A DNA stretch of 64,000 bases from Blumeriella jaapii (GCA_009599575.1 VWND01000018.1:531253-595252), one strand, 5' to 3'; shown: positions 24,871 to 37,362, counted from the first letter of the stretch. Numbers and translations: made by a program. Notes: a model not told the origin generated them from the sequence alone.

Positions 24871-27640
24871 CGGCGGATACGTTTTTGCTTTTCGCGCAAC
24901 GCGTATATATATAAATATTCGTATATTTGAGAAATCGTGCAATATGTTTTTTAATAAACGTAGTTAAAAAAATTAAAACGATAATAAAAATGGATGGGTA
25001 AATATAAAAAAGTTAAAACGATAATAAAAATAAATAAATAAATATAAAAGAAATCGCCGCGAAACGCCGCTAGCTTAGCTCTGCTTACTAGCTCGGCCGA
25101 CAAAAACAAAAAAGCTTGCAACTTTCAAATAAGCTATTGCTAACGAAATTTTCCGATTTATTTGTGTAAAACAATTATAATCGGTACCTGACAATTTTAG
25201 CTTTTTTGTTATACGTATTGCGTTATACGTATTGCATATTAGTATTCGAGCAATTTTACTAATTTTTAAATTAAACAAAAAATATAAACGATTTATTCGG
25301 AAATCCAGACGGCCTTCCGCCGATCAGAATCACACCGTTTCTTATTGCAAAAAAGCAAAAGAAGCGCGTTGTAAAATATAATATTCCTAAAAATTAAACC
25401 GCGAACCAACTTATTTTAAACAATCTTTTTAATTTCGCGAAATAGCGCAACAACTTTTTTTTCTTTTTTTTGCGACTATTATTTTACAAATTCTATAAAG
25501 CATTAATAAGAAAGATTTTAACACTTATTTTTCGTACGTTTCGAACGTTTATCGGAAAAAAAAACGAATACAAAAACACTTAATAATAGAACTGCTATTA
25601 TAAACGCTTAAAAAACATAATTATTAATACGATATACGACCGCACTAGCACTCGTAAAAACGCTGATTTTACGAAATATTATTTTGGCCTTAAAATTGTT
25701 TTGTTAATTTCAAAAGCAGATATTATTTTGCAACGCATCTCGAAGCCATATTTTTATACTTTCGCCGAATCCGATATTTCAAAACCTAATAATATAATTC
25801 GTCAAATCGCCGAAAAAAAGCTTATAAAAAGTGCTGGGCCTTTTTTTGTACGCCAGCTTTTTACAGGCAAAGTTGCTTTTATTTAATTTCGCCAAAAGCT
25901 CGAAATTGCGAATAAAATGCACGCTAATAAAAACAGAATTAATAAATAAAACAAATTACTTAAGCAAAACGGAAAAAAGTGCAAATCGACGACCGTAAAA
26001 TAATCGACAAAAAAGATTAATTTATTTACGAAAAGCTAGCTGCTGCAAAAAACATATGCGACAAACGAAAATTAAAATACAAAGTATTTTTCCTTAAAAA
26101 AAGCAAAAGAATAAAGCTTATATAATATATTGCTTAGTATAACCCTGCCAGATTAGCTGTTTTTTGGCCGAAAATAAATATATAATTATAGCAGATTCCA
26201 TTTATAAAACAATATGAAACGAAGCAAAGCTATTCTTTTTGGTTTGCCGCTTTAAACACGCAGAATGGCGCATTTGCTTTAATTGGATTTGTTTTAATAA
26301 AAAACGCTCGTTTATTAATTAAAGCATTAAAATTCGCATCTGATTCTATGCGAAAAAAAAGCTTGATTTAAAAGATTCGATATTGCTTAACAAACGATTT
26401 TGCAAAAAAGCAATTTGCTTTTAAAACAATATTTATTTAAAAAAATATGCGATTAAGCTATAATTTCGTACAACACTTTTTTTGCAAATAGCACGCTTGA
26501 AAATAATAAAAAAAAAGCTTAGCAACGACGATTCTTTTACTAACGCTAAAAAAAACATCTTATAGCAGTTTTGTTTAATCGAAAAACAGAAGCTGGCTGC
26601 GACGCGTTTATTTAAATCGCAATCGACTGCTGTTTTTTCCCGATTATTATATCAAAAAAAAAATGCTCGCGGCCATAAAAAAAAGTGGTATTTTCGTCGA
26701 TATATTAAAAAAAAATGGAAAGATACGAAAGTGCTATAAGCGTATTATACACGCCAGCTTAATTACATTATTTTGCAAATAATTACTACTGGTGTTTTCG
26801 AAAAATGGCATAATCAGTTGAAACTTTAGCTTAAATTGCGCAAAAATCAGAATTTTATATATACGTTTGCTGCTGTAATAAAAACAATAGAAGCTTGCTG
26901 CTTGGAACAAAACGTTAAAAAAGAAAAAGCTGAATTTGACGCTCGAATTAAGCAAGTAACGCTTATGGATCGCGAGCCTTGGTTGCGTCAGTTTCTATTT
27001 CAGCTTTAAAAAATTCTGTGTAAAAGCTTAAAAAAAGGCTGATCGTATATTAGCCTAGGCTAAAGGTCGCATAAACATTTCACAACTCGATTAGTACGGA
27101 AAATATAATTATAAATCTTTTCGCAAATACAATCTTTTTTGCTTTTATATAATAGAAAATTAAATGTTTGCGTTTCGCAGACAGCAGCTGCTAAAAGAAA
27201 AAAAAAGAAAAAAAAAAACGCAAGCGATAAAATAATATAAGCGATAACGAAACAAATAAAAAAAAAAAAAACGAATTCTTCGAAAAGCAAAATGCTTTTA
27301 AAATTTTATTAATACGATTTATATCAAATTGAACGAGATATTTAGCTGTTTTCTCGAAAAAAATTTTAATTAAAGTTTTTTTCAACGCAATCGAGAAATT
27401 ATTTTATATTTTTTAAAAGTCTTTGATTGTATTTAAAAAAACGAAATTGACGCAGTTTCCAAATAACAATTGCATGCTTAAAATCGTTTTTAATTCCGCG
27501 AGATTATTAATCGTTCCTAAGCTATTATATATAAAACAAAAGATTTATTAAAAAATTAAAGTATTTTTTTCGAACTTACTAAATCAGTATTAGCTGCAAA
27601 GCAAAAGCTGATAAGCGACGCTTTTAATTAAATTGACCGC

Positions 27641-28231
27641 GTGTTTATGAAAAGCTTATTAAATAAGATTGGTACCGATAAAAGACCTGAAAAATTGTTG
27701 CTTAAACGCGACGCGTTTGAAATAAATATAAAAAACGATAGTATATTTGATAATTTGGATATTAAAATAGATAATACTACGATATCTGTTAATACGATAT
27801 ACGGCTTTTTTTTCGATTTACCTTCGGCGACGCCAGCAGGGCGGGTATATAATTTAGAAAAAAGATCGGCAGAAATCGTTACACCAGTAAATTTTATTTT
27901 TCGAAGTCAGCAAACATTAATAATTTTTAGTCGTTTGCTAAGAATTGAAAATCGAGCTGCTACGCGTTTGCGAATAATTGAAGAATATATAAATTTTATT
28001 GTTCGTCAGATAAAAAAACGAAGCATATCTAAGCTATCGCTAGCGCAATTTTACTTTCGGTTGCTTATTCAAATCGCGTCGCCTGTTCAGTTCGCGTCGT
28101 CTTTTGGAAATTTTACTTTTACGCATATAGCTTTAAATAACGAAATTACAATCGACAGCGTTGATTTTAGGATTGTAAGTTTTCAAAGGGTCCAAGGGCG
28201 TCGTGTTGATAAAAAAAGCGATGAATTGTAA
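27641..28231 (+). pseudogene. 196-codon open frame inside the TIR element, function unknown
   Basis: The longest open stretch of the element. It is rich in Ile, Asn, Phe and Arg, as expected from RIP-mutated coding DNA. It contains no motif I recognise. A segment upstream on the same strand (about 26730-27005) also looks like residual coding sequence (RIKQVTLMDREPWLRQFLF) with stops. These may be remains of one transposase or accessory gene, but I cannot name it. Confidence 0.35.
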
Positions 28232-28367
28232 ATAAGTATGAATAGTTGTAAAAATATTAAACGCGTCGCATAAAACAATTGTTTAGTGGGGTCCCGCCCT
28301 TTATTTCTTATTTGGTTTATGGTCTGTGCACCCTCCCACGTGCGGCCACGTGGGCCTTCTCGCCGGG

Positions 28368-28385
28368 CCCACTGTTTTTGGGACA
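28368..28385 (-). repeat. Right terminal inverted repeat
   Basis: cccactgtttttgggaca, the exact reverse complement of the left end; followed by TA. Confidence 0.85.
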
Positions 28386-28387
28386 TA

Positions 28388-30527
28388 ATCACGTTTACCG
28401 TATCTGGATGTAGGTACAAGTGACTTAGGCTCTGCGAATTGAGAACTGGAAGTGTTTTCCAAGGAAGAAGAAAGTAGAGCTAGCTTCAACAAAGCTCCAA
28501 GCAGCATGGCCAAGCGTTGCTTGAAAGCACTGCTTATCTACGAATTTGCGGCAGTATCAGGAGAAAGAATTGACAGCAATCATACAAATGACAATGATAA
28601 ATGATGACAGGCAAAAAAAACATGCAAGCCTCTCAAGCTTTGGTTTGGCTGAAACCGTGTGCCGACTACCGTACTTCCCATCAATTTGTATGTATGTATG
28701 TATGTACTTACTTTCACAAGTCCAATTTTTAATGATTTGCATCCATCTTGCGTTGACAAGTGCGGTGTAGATAGCAGCAGGACCTCTTCCTCCTCTTCCC
28801 TTGCAAAAACAACCAGCAAAGCCCTTCCAACTTTCTTCCGGAGGGTCGACTGACTTATGGAAGGACTTCTGTTTCAGTTCATTATCACGGTGCTATTTCG
28901 GAGCCAGTTAGTATTGCAAGCCTTGCATATAAAAAAGAGCAAAAAGACTTCCAATCTAATCTATTCTCGTACCTTTGCTTCGACAAGGGTCCATTGGCTT
29001 CGTACTGTCATGAAAGCTATTCGTCTAACTGATACCGAGTCGTTCCCAGCCGCCATATTCATATCTGTGTATTTATCAAATTAAGGTTGCAAGGACAAGG
29101 TAATAAGAGTAAAAAACACCGGTGCGGCAACAGAGACAGCCATAACAGCGGAATGCAACCTCAATAAGCATCATTCCCAGGGGATACACAAATAAGAAAC
29201 GCAAGCTTGTGCTGCTTGCTTAAACTGGTCTACGTCCCATGTCGATTTTCATCACACTTTCACATTCCTATTTAGATCATACAGTACACACCCCCATTTA
29301 CACTCTTATACTTTTACACTCCCCCCCCCCCACAGACACACACACACCAACCGAGCAACCTTCCTTCCTTCCTTCCGCTCCGCCCCGTCCCGCAAAGCAA
29401 AGCCAAAGAACCAAACCTTACTCTATCTCTTATAGCGGTACAACACCCAACTTTAAGTACATACATATATACAAACAGTACAGTACAGTACCTTTCTTCC
29501 CCTCTCCACTTCCCCATCTCCCCTCCCTCCCAAAAAGGGCAGGCTAGAAGAGAACCGGATGCGAGCCGCACCGGAATGCTTTGATTGGTTGATATGATTT
29601 TTTCTACCTCCCCGTCCCCCCTACCCCCCCCCCCCCCCCAACTTTTTTTCCCATTCACATTTGGTGTGCTATGTAATCACTGTACTGTACAGTATCTACC
29701 TATACGTACTGTAGATATCGCAGGCTGCGTCAATCCACCTATCGGACTGGAACTGGAACCATCGAGTTGGGTGAAGTTGAGCCGAGCCGAGTCGAGTCGA
29801 GTCGAGTCGAGTCGTATGACAGTACAGTACAGTACACAAAAACATACATACCTGGTCCGCAGAAGGAGAACATTCATTCACTGGTGTATACCTATACAGA
29901 GGGACAGTGCACGATGAATTTCCGTTGAGAAAAAACAAAAAAGAAAAAAAACGTGAGAGGCATCTCGTTTCATGTCTATTGAACGAAAAAGGGCCAACTA
30001 TTTATTTCCCATGGATATCTATCTCATCCCCTATTCGCCTCGTCCCATCTCGTGTTCGTCAAGAGCTAAAGAATGTCGAAAAAGGCGCGGTCATCCTGTA
30101 ATCCAGACAGGGCAAAATAGGAAGAGAACAAAAAATACCAAGGCAGGAAAAAACAAGAACTCCGTCGAGCGCCATGTTCCGAAACGCCATGCCAAAGAGT
30201 ATGTTGGTTGGTTGTAGTACACCACATCCCGTTCCCATTTCCGTAATCTGCCCGATCATGTCGTGGCCCGTTACATCCCAGACCAGCCCATATGTCATCC
30301 CATACCTAAGTCATCCCAAAAATATCCTGCCCACAGGGCCCCCCCGCAAGTGGTACTACGGTATTATGTAAACCCTGTCCGTAGCCGTCCGGAGCAAATC
30401 CCACCAGCGCCCATCAAGGGCATGCTGTCCTGTGCTGTGCTGTGCTATGCTGCGTGCTGTCTGCCGTCTCCAACTGCGAGATTCGTACTGTCGATATCAT
30501 GAAACATGTCTCCGGCGCGTGCCGGGG
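28388..30527. other. Intergenic, simple-sequence rich; no supported gene
   Basis: Holds (tgta)n at 28688-28706, a C12 run (29320-29331), (ca)n at 29332-29348, a C16 run (29624-29639), a gagtc pentanucleotide tandem (about 29784-29816) and several tacagtac / tactgtac clusters (29474-29491, 29680-29697, 29819-29836). Open frames here overlap the repeats and are not credible genes. The part near 30430-30527 is probably 3' sequence of the gene that follows. Confidence 0.45.
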
Positions 30528-32015
30528 CTAGAACGCCGTCGCGGGGTTGGCGATGCGCAACGGGCTTCCGCGATGCTGCTCCCGGTCGCGACTCGCGGTG
30601 GCCGAGTTGTGGCGCTTGAACATGTTCCCGACGAGCGCCTTGGGGCTGACGAACTCCATGTCGTACTTGGAGGGGGTGATGGGGAGCGCGTGCGGATAGC
30701 GGGCCGGCTTGCCGGGCTTGGAGTGGAAGTGACGCTTGATGCAGTCGTCGACGAGGACGATCAGGCCCGTGGCGACGATGACACTGCGACGCGCTGTTAG
30801 ACTCGAGACGACCGCAGGCACTCGAGCTGGGGGGGGGACTTACTCCGCAAGATCCGTGAGTGCCGCCAGCACGCTGTGGTCCGAGATCCACAGCGAGCAT
30901 GGCGGCACCCAACCGCCGTTCCTCTCTTCCTCCCTCACCTGGGCCGGCGAGCGCATCTCGGGCACGATGTGCGCAATGGCATGGCTGGCATCGCCCTTGT
31001 GCAGATGGTACGACACCTCGGTGCCCTTGCCGTCCTTCTTGGACACGCGCTTCCACGTATAGTGCGAGCCCCAGTACTCAAAGTCGTACCGCTTCGAGGA
31101 CTTGGCTCCTCGGCGCTTGATCTCCACCTGTGCGTAGTTGGAGAAGTCGAGCTTGGTCGTCTTGGACGTCTCTTGCCCCGGCGTCGCCCTCTTGGCGTAG
31201 TCGCCAAAATAATCGGGCGCGTCCTCGCCCTCGTCCTCGGACCGGTAGCCGCTGTCCTGTCTCCGGGCTGACTTGAAGCTGTGGGCCGACAGGTTGGAGT
31301 GGGCGCGCTGGAAGTCGGGCTTGACGAGACTGGCAAAGGCATTGCTGACCGTTCTCGCCAACGCCGGCCTCTTCTCCGCGACGGGCGTGGTGAACTTGCG
31401 GGTCGAGTGGCAGACTTCCCTCCCCGACGCGCGCTCGTAGCGGCGCAGCGAGAACTCCCGCTTCTTGAGGTCGTTCATCTTCAGGTGGAAGAGCTGAATC
31501 GTCCCTCTCCGCCTCTCGGTATCCACGCGCAGGTTCATGTTCCCGTCGTGTGTGGTGTCGTCGTGTCGTATGGCAAGGCGGTTGTGCGTGGGGAAGTAGT
31601 CGGCGAAGTCGGACGGGTTGGAAGGTCGCAGGTAGTCGTTGCTCGACGTACACGAGCGGTACTCGGGCACGTCGTACTCCGCGTCGTAGGGCTCGCCTTC
31701 TTCGCCGAACTCGTCGAAAGATTCCACCGTCGAGGCGTAGGTCTCCGTCGAAGAGCGCGCGCAGAAGGTCGTGCATGGCGAGATGTCGCACTCGGCCTGC
31801 GAGTAGAATTCGGTCGCGAGGCGTAACGAGGGTCTGGTACTGCCGTGGAGAGAAGTCGGCGCCGTGCTGTGCGTGTCGTGGGAATCATTGCTGCTCTGGC
31901 TGGCCGCACTCCTCTCGCTGATGTCGGTCTTGTGTCTCCGCATGGAATGGGCCATGTCGTGTTGTGATGGCTGTGAATGTGACTGTGACTGTGACTGTGA
32001 CGGTGAACGCTCCAC
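30528..32015 (-). CDS. Conserved-looking fungal protein of unknown function, 475 residues
   Basis: Two exons on the minus strand: 30844-32015, then 30528-30783. They are separated by a 60-bp intron with donor GTAAGT and acceptor GTCGCAG. A nearer AG (aacag) would break the frame. The N-terminus is low complexity (SQSQSQSHSQPSQ). An acidic middle follows, then two ordered blocks: LRVDTERRRGTIQLFHLKMN with a basic REFSLRRYERASGREVCHST, and a C-terminal block with FEYWGSHYTWKRVSKKDGKG, PPCSLWISDHSVLAALTDLA and a VIVATGLIVLVDD hydrophobic segment. The layout is typical of a fungal-specific cytoplasmic or nuclear protein; I cannot name a domain. High GC in third positions and a clean intron argue that it is real. 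The many antisense frames over it are shadows. Confidence 0.85.
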
Positions 32016-35000
32016 GACGAAGCGGAGTCTTGCGGAAGCGTGAGGAATGTAAAGGTGTTCAGAGGATGGAGGGGAGGTTTGCGAGTCTCGACATTCAGCG
32101 GCGTCGGAGGATGGTGTGTCTTATAGCTCGGCGCAAAGGCAAGATTCAAGGCGATCGTGTCCGCGTTTGGAACTTTGAATCGACCGTGGTGGATCCGGAT
32201 GCTCGACGTCGAGGGACCAATGGCTTGACCAAGTCTTGCACGTATGGCAAAGCGATAAAGTGGGGAGCGTGTGTTTTGATGAAGTGTGAGGAGAGGGGGA
32301 GGGGCCGTGTGGGGGGGGGGAGGGGTGGAAAGGTGTAAAGTGAGGTTATTGATGATTCGACGGGCTGTAGCGACAGCAGGTCGGGAGTGGAGAGCGGGTG
32401 AGGTGAGGGTAGGGTAGGTATGTAAGTAAGTAAGTACCTAGGTATGTATGTACATAAGTACTGTCTGTAGTATGTATGTAGCATGTAGTATGAATGTATG
32501 TAGCATGTAGTATGAAGTTGGTAGTTTGTACAGAAGAGAGTACGAGTGCGAGAGAGTCAGTAGCATCCGCTCTCGTCTTAGTGAAGCTCGATAGTTACAT
32601 ACTATACAGTATTTGCAATGCAGTGCTGAGTACATACAGTAGTCCTGTATCTGTACAGTATCACTTCGACTAGGGCCCAGTCTGCCCGTCCCGAGACTGG
32701 AATTGCATGAGGATATACCAGGATATGCCAGTCGCTGCTAACTGCACACACAACAGGGACCCCGGGTTGAGCTCTATTCTTGCTCCCTTTTGGTTCCGTT
32801 ATGGCTCCATTCTTGCTCCCTTCTTGCTCCCTTCGTGCTCCATTCTTCTTCCCCTCCTCTCCTGGCAATCAATCATACCAGAGATGGGTGCCGTATGCGA
32901 GCTCCATGACAGGTCGCTTGCCCAGCCTCGGTCGCTTGTCCTCTTTGCCAACGGTCAGCCAGGCAGTCCGTAGTCATCTGCGAGCATTCGGGACCGCCCC
33001 AATGCAAATAGCATCGTGAAATATTACACGGCGCTAGCAATCCGTCCAGTCCGAGCTGACAGTCGCGATGATTTCTTGCAGCGGCCGGATGGTCCAGGTG
33101 GCTCCGGACAGCCAGACCAGTCCCAATCCGACCTAACCGCCACGGTCTCTCTGCACGCTGCAGGTCGGGTCACTCCAACCAGCAGATCGCAGAGCAGCCA
33201 CTCTGTCAGCATGGAAACTGCTTGCTCACCCGACCCGGCCATCTTTGCTCCGGTGGATGGACAGCCATCATTGGAGATTTCCGTGTTAGCGTGACCGCAA
33301 GCAAGCCAAGCTTCAGCCCGAATGCGAGTGAGGCTTCTCTGGTCCAGGTGTCCAAGATCGAGTCCACAGATCTAGGCCGTGGGCGAAGGAAAATCGCATG
33401 AGTGCCGTCTTCGCCGGTCGGCGACGATGCAGACTTGTCCATTCTGCAGCTGTGTCAAGCCGCGACTCGCTCGTCCTTTTCTGCTGGCTTCTTGAATCCC
33501 GAGCCGCCTTCCACTTGAGAACGGCGACGTCTGACGAGTCGTTCATCGCACCTGGGCCGTGGTGCTGGTGGAAATGCCATCTCGGCCTCACATTTCCGTT
33601 TTCGCACTCTGTCCTCCACGAATTCCAAATTAACGTTTGGCCAGAGCAGCTGAAGATGCTCCCCCACGCTTGGCCCTGTCTCAGCTCCCGAGAGGCAACC
33701 AGATCAGATGCCATCCAATCCCAATCTTCTCCTTTTGGGGCTGCCTTTGGCGGCTTTTGCCTCGCTCTCATCTGGAGGAAGTGCCGCTTCAGGCCACGCT
33801 GCCGGCCCGTGGCCCCCTCCGGTGGTTTGCCATGTGGGTAGAACTACTCTCTACGCAAGACAACCTCGGGAGGCATGAATTTTTAAACGGCCGACCCATT
33901 GTTTTCGCGCATGTCGCGGGGTACAGAGTACATACTGTACCGACGCACACCCGGATAGTGGTCGTTGCGTTTCCCAGAAAGCTTCTTTGAGTATCTAGTC
34001 CTGACATGACGGGCGTACAGAGGGAAGGACTTCTGATTGGATGCTGATGGCTCAACCCCTCTCTCTCCTGAATGGTCGCCGGATTGAGTGCGGAATGGCT
34101 GCTTGGGGACCGTCTCCTGGACTTTGGCTTTATTGGCTTGGTGAACTGAGGCGAAGCAGGTCATCAACCACAGGTCGATGCTGTCCTGTTCCTATGGATT
34201 GATTGAACCGGTCAGCCAGTGCCACTGCCACTGCGATTCTTCCTCCGGGCTCGATACGGTATACAACCAACCGCCTTACCTGTTGCTGCCCGACTCCCCT
34301 CAACGTTTTGCCCACGATGGGTTCTGGAACATCGTCAGTTCCAGGCCCCGGAAACGGGTTGCGTTTGACGCAAAACGACACTAAACCGATCGCCTGTGCA
34401 GTAGAACAGTCGTGATCGTCTCCCGACCCCCGACTGCATGCCAGCGCAGTACGTACTGTGCTGTGCTGTACTGTACGTACACAGTGCTGTCGTCGTGCGA
34501 GGAAGTCGATGAACCACTCGCTCATCCAGACGCAGGAGTTGGGAGCGACACAAGATACCACGAGATCCATGTGTCACGTGATACCGACGAAACATGCCGT
34601 GATACTGTACGAGTGGCGTCTGCGCACGTCGGTCACGATCGCACGTCGAATGACGTTTGATACTGCAGTTGCTGTACATTCCCGTATCTTCAAATGCCAG
34701 TCAACAGAGTGCCCGTTATCTAGTTGCCCACGGGAGATCGCATGGATGCCTCACCAGAGCACGATGGCCGTTTTCGACCTACCTTTGATATGGCATATCG
34801 GGTAACGGTTGTATTAATCCGTACGCTAAGCGATCTCTCTACCTACAGTACCACTATCGTTACTTTCACGTTACTTTATCTCCTCACGCCATGATACTAT
34901 GCTGACTCTCCGTCTCCACGGTGAGAACATCGCAGAAAACATACATGATCTGTACATCTCGAAGACTACTGAAATTATTTATCATTCCGCTCGAGATTGT

Positions 35001-35999
35001 TAGAAGAATTCTTGCAGTTTGTGAGTTTCCTCTCTTGTTGTCGCTTTTCTCTGTGCTGTGCTGTGCGATCGTCGTCTATATCGCTTTACAGTCAGTTGGG
35101 TCTATAGAAGAAGATCAGTGTAACGATGGACCAGCCAGCCGTCCATCTCTACTACTCGCGTTATGCATTAAACGTTCTCCCCATCATCGTGCATCTGTCT
35201 CGTGGGCACTCGGATGTTCAAGTTGCGCGTTGCGTTGAATCGCGCCATCCACCCCCGAATCCAGCTTGCTTTAGCCTATGCACCCTTACGAACTTCCCAG
35301 CAGGAAAACTGTACTGTACTACACCCTCCTCTGTACATATACTGTACATACACACCTACACTTCCTACGTACAACATACACAGGTGCTCGCTGCTCAGTA
35401 GTCATCTCGGGACTTCTTCGCTCGTGCCGCCGTTACAAAGTCACACTAAAAACCGTCCAGTTTCCAACGTCCCTGCCTTACCGCAAGGCTCAGGTATGGT
35501 GTCGTATTGCATTCTACTACCCTGGTGCCTCTGGTCTTATGTTGGGAACCCCTCTCCCGAAAAGGGAATGTGTTCACGAACTAGCCTGGAGGTGCATTGT
35601 ACGCAGGTACGTATATCTTAGAGCACTTACCTACTGTACACACTTACTCTATCCATTGCTTGTTTCTTCTTATGCCGTTATTGACCTCCGTATGTGTAGC
35701 GCCTCTTTCTTGCAAGTAGTAATGGTTCTTGTATTGATTAACGTCTAGCGGATAGCGAAAGAGATCGCAGTCCTAAGACCTCTCATGAGGTACGGAAACG
35801 TGCCAAGTACATAGACAATTTATACACATAGTTTACACACACCCAAGGAGTATGAACCATGACCGGGGAAAAGATTTTAATACGTGTTGTAGATTCCAGG
35901 TTTCTGATTTCGCGGTATTTCAGCTTCTTTCAAGCTTTCTTTTAGACGTACATTGTATGCACCGTTTTGCCGAATTTTGCTGAAATTTACACAGAACAC
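32016..35999. other. About 4 kb intergenic DNA without a supported gene
   Basis: Immediately upstream of the previous gene are a tgtgac repeat and long (gtaa)/(tatg) microsatellite-like stretches (32415-32515). Further on, short frames on both strands overlap each other and lack domains (for example 33398-33841 plus against 33313-33771 minus). Palindromic gtac-type clusters recur at 32605-32660, 33923-33943, 34448-34482 and 35312-35352. I cannot support a gene here. Confidence 0.4.
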
Positions 36000-36070
36000 T
36001 AATAGTGGGCTGCCTTCCCACATTTATTCGAGTGCCCGCAGAATAAATGTGGGAAGGCAGCCCACTATTA
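36000..36070. repeat. Perfect 30-bp inverted repeat with 11-bp loop (hairpin or minimal foldback element)
   Basis: The left arm (36000-36029, beginning taatagtgggctgccttccc) is exactly complementary to the right arm (36041-36070), with loop gagtgcccgca. There is no mismatch in 30 bp. A TA at 36003-36004 and at 36066-36067 brackets gtgggctgcc...ggcagcccac, the pattern expected for a tiny foldback/MITE-like insertion at TA. It could also be a transcription terminator or a small-RNA hairpin. Confidence 0.85.
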
Positions 36071-37062
36071 AATTCTTTTTTTTCTCCGTCTCACTTATCG
36101 AAATGGACGAGTCGTGCGATCGGCGATAGCTGGTGGTATTCCTTCGAGGGCGCTGCACCGCTGGTTTCAACGTGTCTAGCTACCGTGTGTTTTTCGCACT
36201 TGTTATTTTTATCATTTATCGTTATCCTTTTGAACTTGTCAATGGTCGCGCCAGTTAGGCAGATCGCAGTCGCTTGTGTGTAGTCGTACGAAAAGGGAGA
36301 GCTCGAAATCGCTGGTGAGAAATGTCTCTGCGAAGCTGTCTTACATCGATTGCCCAATTTTCGCTTTCCAGACTCCTCCAAGTGCAACGATGCTCTTTCT
36401 GCCGCAGAAGAAAGAGTGGAAATGCAGTCGGAAAAGTTGAGGGTCTTACTTGCAAGTAAGGAATCGCAAGGACTAGTCAAGTCACGTGACTGTAATTTTG
36501 CTCTCCAAGTGATTTACCTTTCTGCGAAGCAATCATGATGAATCTCACGTGCTTATTACAGTACCTAGTAAGCTACATCATGGGATTTGGTTTGATAAAC
36601 AGTTTCGCCACTTTCAGCCAAAGTCTCAACCAAAGTATAACTTCCACATACTCTCATGTCCACTATCTAGGACCATTCACCATAGGCGTACCCACACAAC
36701 CCCGTCCTATTCTTACAAATACATTGAATGTGGTTCAGGCTTTCCATAGGAGTCAGAAGTAGCCGACTGAAATTTCAAAACACACGTTCACCCTGACGCA
36801 GAGCCATGTTTTTGGTGATGCCTCTCTTAGGACTCCCATGGAAGATAGGTCCCCGGGCACCTCGGTTCATTCAAAATCTCAAAGAAATTAGTGCATGCTT
36901 CTTCCACTAGCTTATCTTCCGACTCCTGGTCGAAGCAATTGCAACTAGACGCCCAACAGTTGATATAGCAAGGATCTGATCGTGCGCTATCAAAAAAAAA
37001 GGAAGCCAGGATTAGCTGAGGTGGTCAAAGCCCAGAGCAGTGGTGGATGGGAAGGAAACATA
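36071..37062. other. Intergenic; nothing supported
   Basis: Only short overlapping frames on both strands (36091-36480 minus and 36350-36538 plus, for example), without recognisable features. Confidence 0.4.
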
Positions 37063-37338
37063 CTATGAGCATTTCAGACCACCACCAGGGCATTTTGGGA
37101 TAAGGGCTTTCGTTTTGGCAAACGTGGTTGCTTTGGCTTGGGCCAAAGCGGTTTTTATCCTGACAAACTCGTCCGCGCCGGGAACAGCGGGTACTTTGAC
37201 CAAGGTCAGTTTGGACAAAGTGGATGCTTTGGCTTTAGCAAAAGCGTCTTTTATCTGTAAGAAATCGTTCGAGCCGGGTAGGCCAGCGTACACCGTGAAA
37301 GGGAGAACCGCGATCGCCAAGATGTGTGGGAGCCGCAT
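37063..37338 (-). CDS. Candidate small secreted protein with internal duplication (91 residues)
   Basis: The frame begins MRLPHILAIAVLPFTVYA, a good secretion signal with likely cleavage after residue 18, and has no other hydrophobic segment. The mature part is two copies of one unit of about 33 residues. Copy 1 starts LPGSNDFLQIKDAFAKAKAS and copy 2 starts VPGADEFVRIKTALAQAKAT; both continue T(L/F)(S/A)K-T. The tail PKCPGGGLKCS carries the only two cysteines. A TTATAA box lies at about 37363-37368, some 25-30 bp upstream of the ATG. Gene-poor surroundings fit the habit of fungal effector-like genes, but effector function is inference. No homologous family recognised. Confidence 0.6.
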   Translation of the reverse strand: MRLPHILAIAVLPFTVYAGLPGSNDFLQIKDAFAKAKASTLSKLTLVKVPAVPGADEFVRIKTALAQAKATTFAKTKALIPKCPGGGLKCS

Positions 37339-37362
37339 GGTTGCGATATCGCCAATCGGTTA

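Larger units (their letters stand above)
23850..28385. mobile_element. Unclassified 4.5-kb terminal-inverted-repeat DNA element with AT-rich core
   Basis: The left end tgtcccaaaaacagtggg (23850-23867) is a perfect 18-bp inverted match to the right end (28368-28385). TA dinucleotides flank both ends (23848-23849 and 28386-28387), as for TA-targeting transposons. The first roughly 180 bp and last roughly 110 bp are GC-rich. The core (about 24040-28260) is AT-rich with the same CpG-retaining signature as the retroelements. Internal frames are broken; one 196-codon frame (27641-28231) remains. No DDE or tyrosine-recombinase motif was recognised, so the superfamily is open. It is much longer than ordinary Tc1/mariner elements. 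Confidence 0.7.

Noticed and set aside
30059..30298. 79-codon minus frame with a hydrophobic stretch
   Set aside because: Lies in the 3' region of the neighbouring gene, lacks a convincing composition, and overlaps plus frames of equal quality.
31078..31791. 237-codon minus-strand frame in another phase of the same gene
   Set aside because: Arg-rich out-of-phase reading; the 391-codon frame is the coherent one.
31281..31826. Long plus-strand frame (181 codons) antisense to the gene at 30528-32015
   Set aside because: Arg/Val-rich shadow of a GC-rich gene; the minus strand has the better protein and a clean intron.
33313..33841. Overlapping frames of about 150 codons on both strands
   Set aside because: Mutually antisense, no domain, no splice context.
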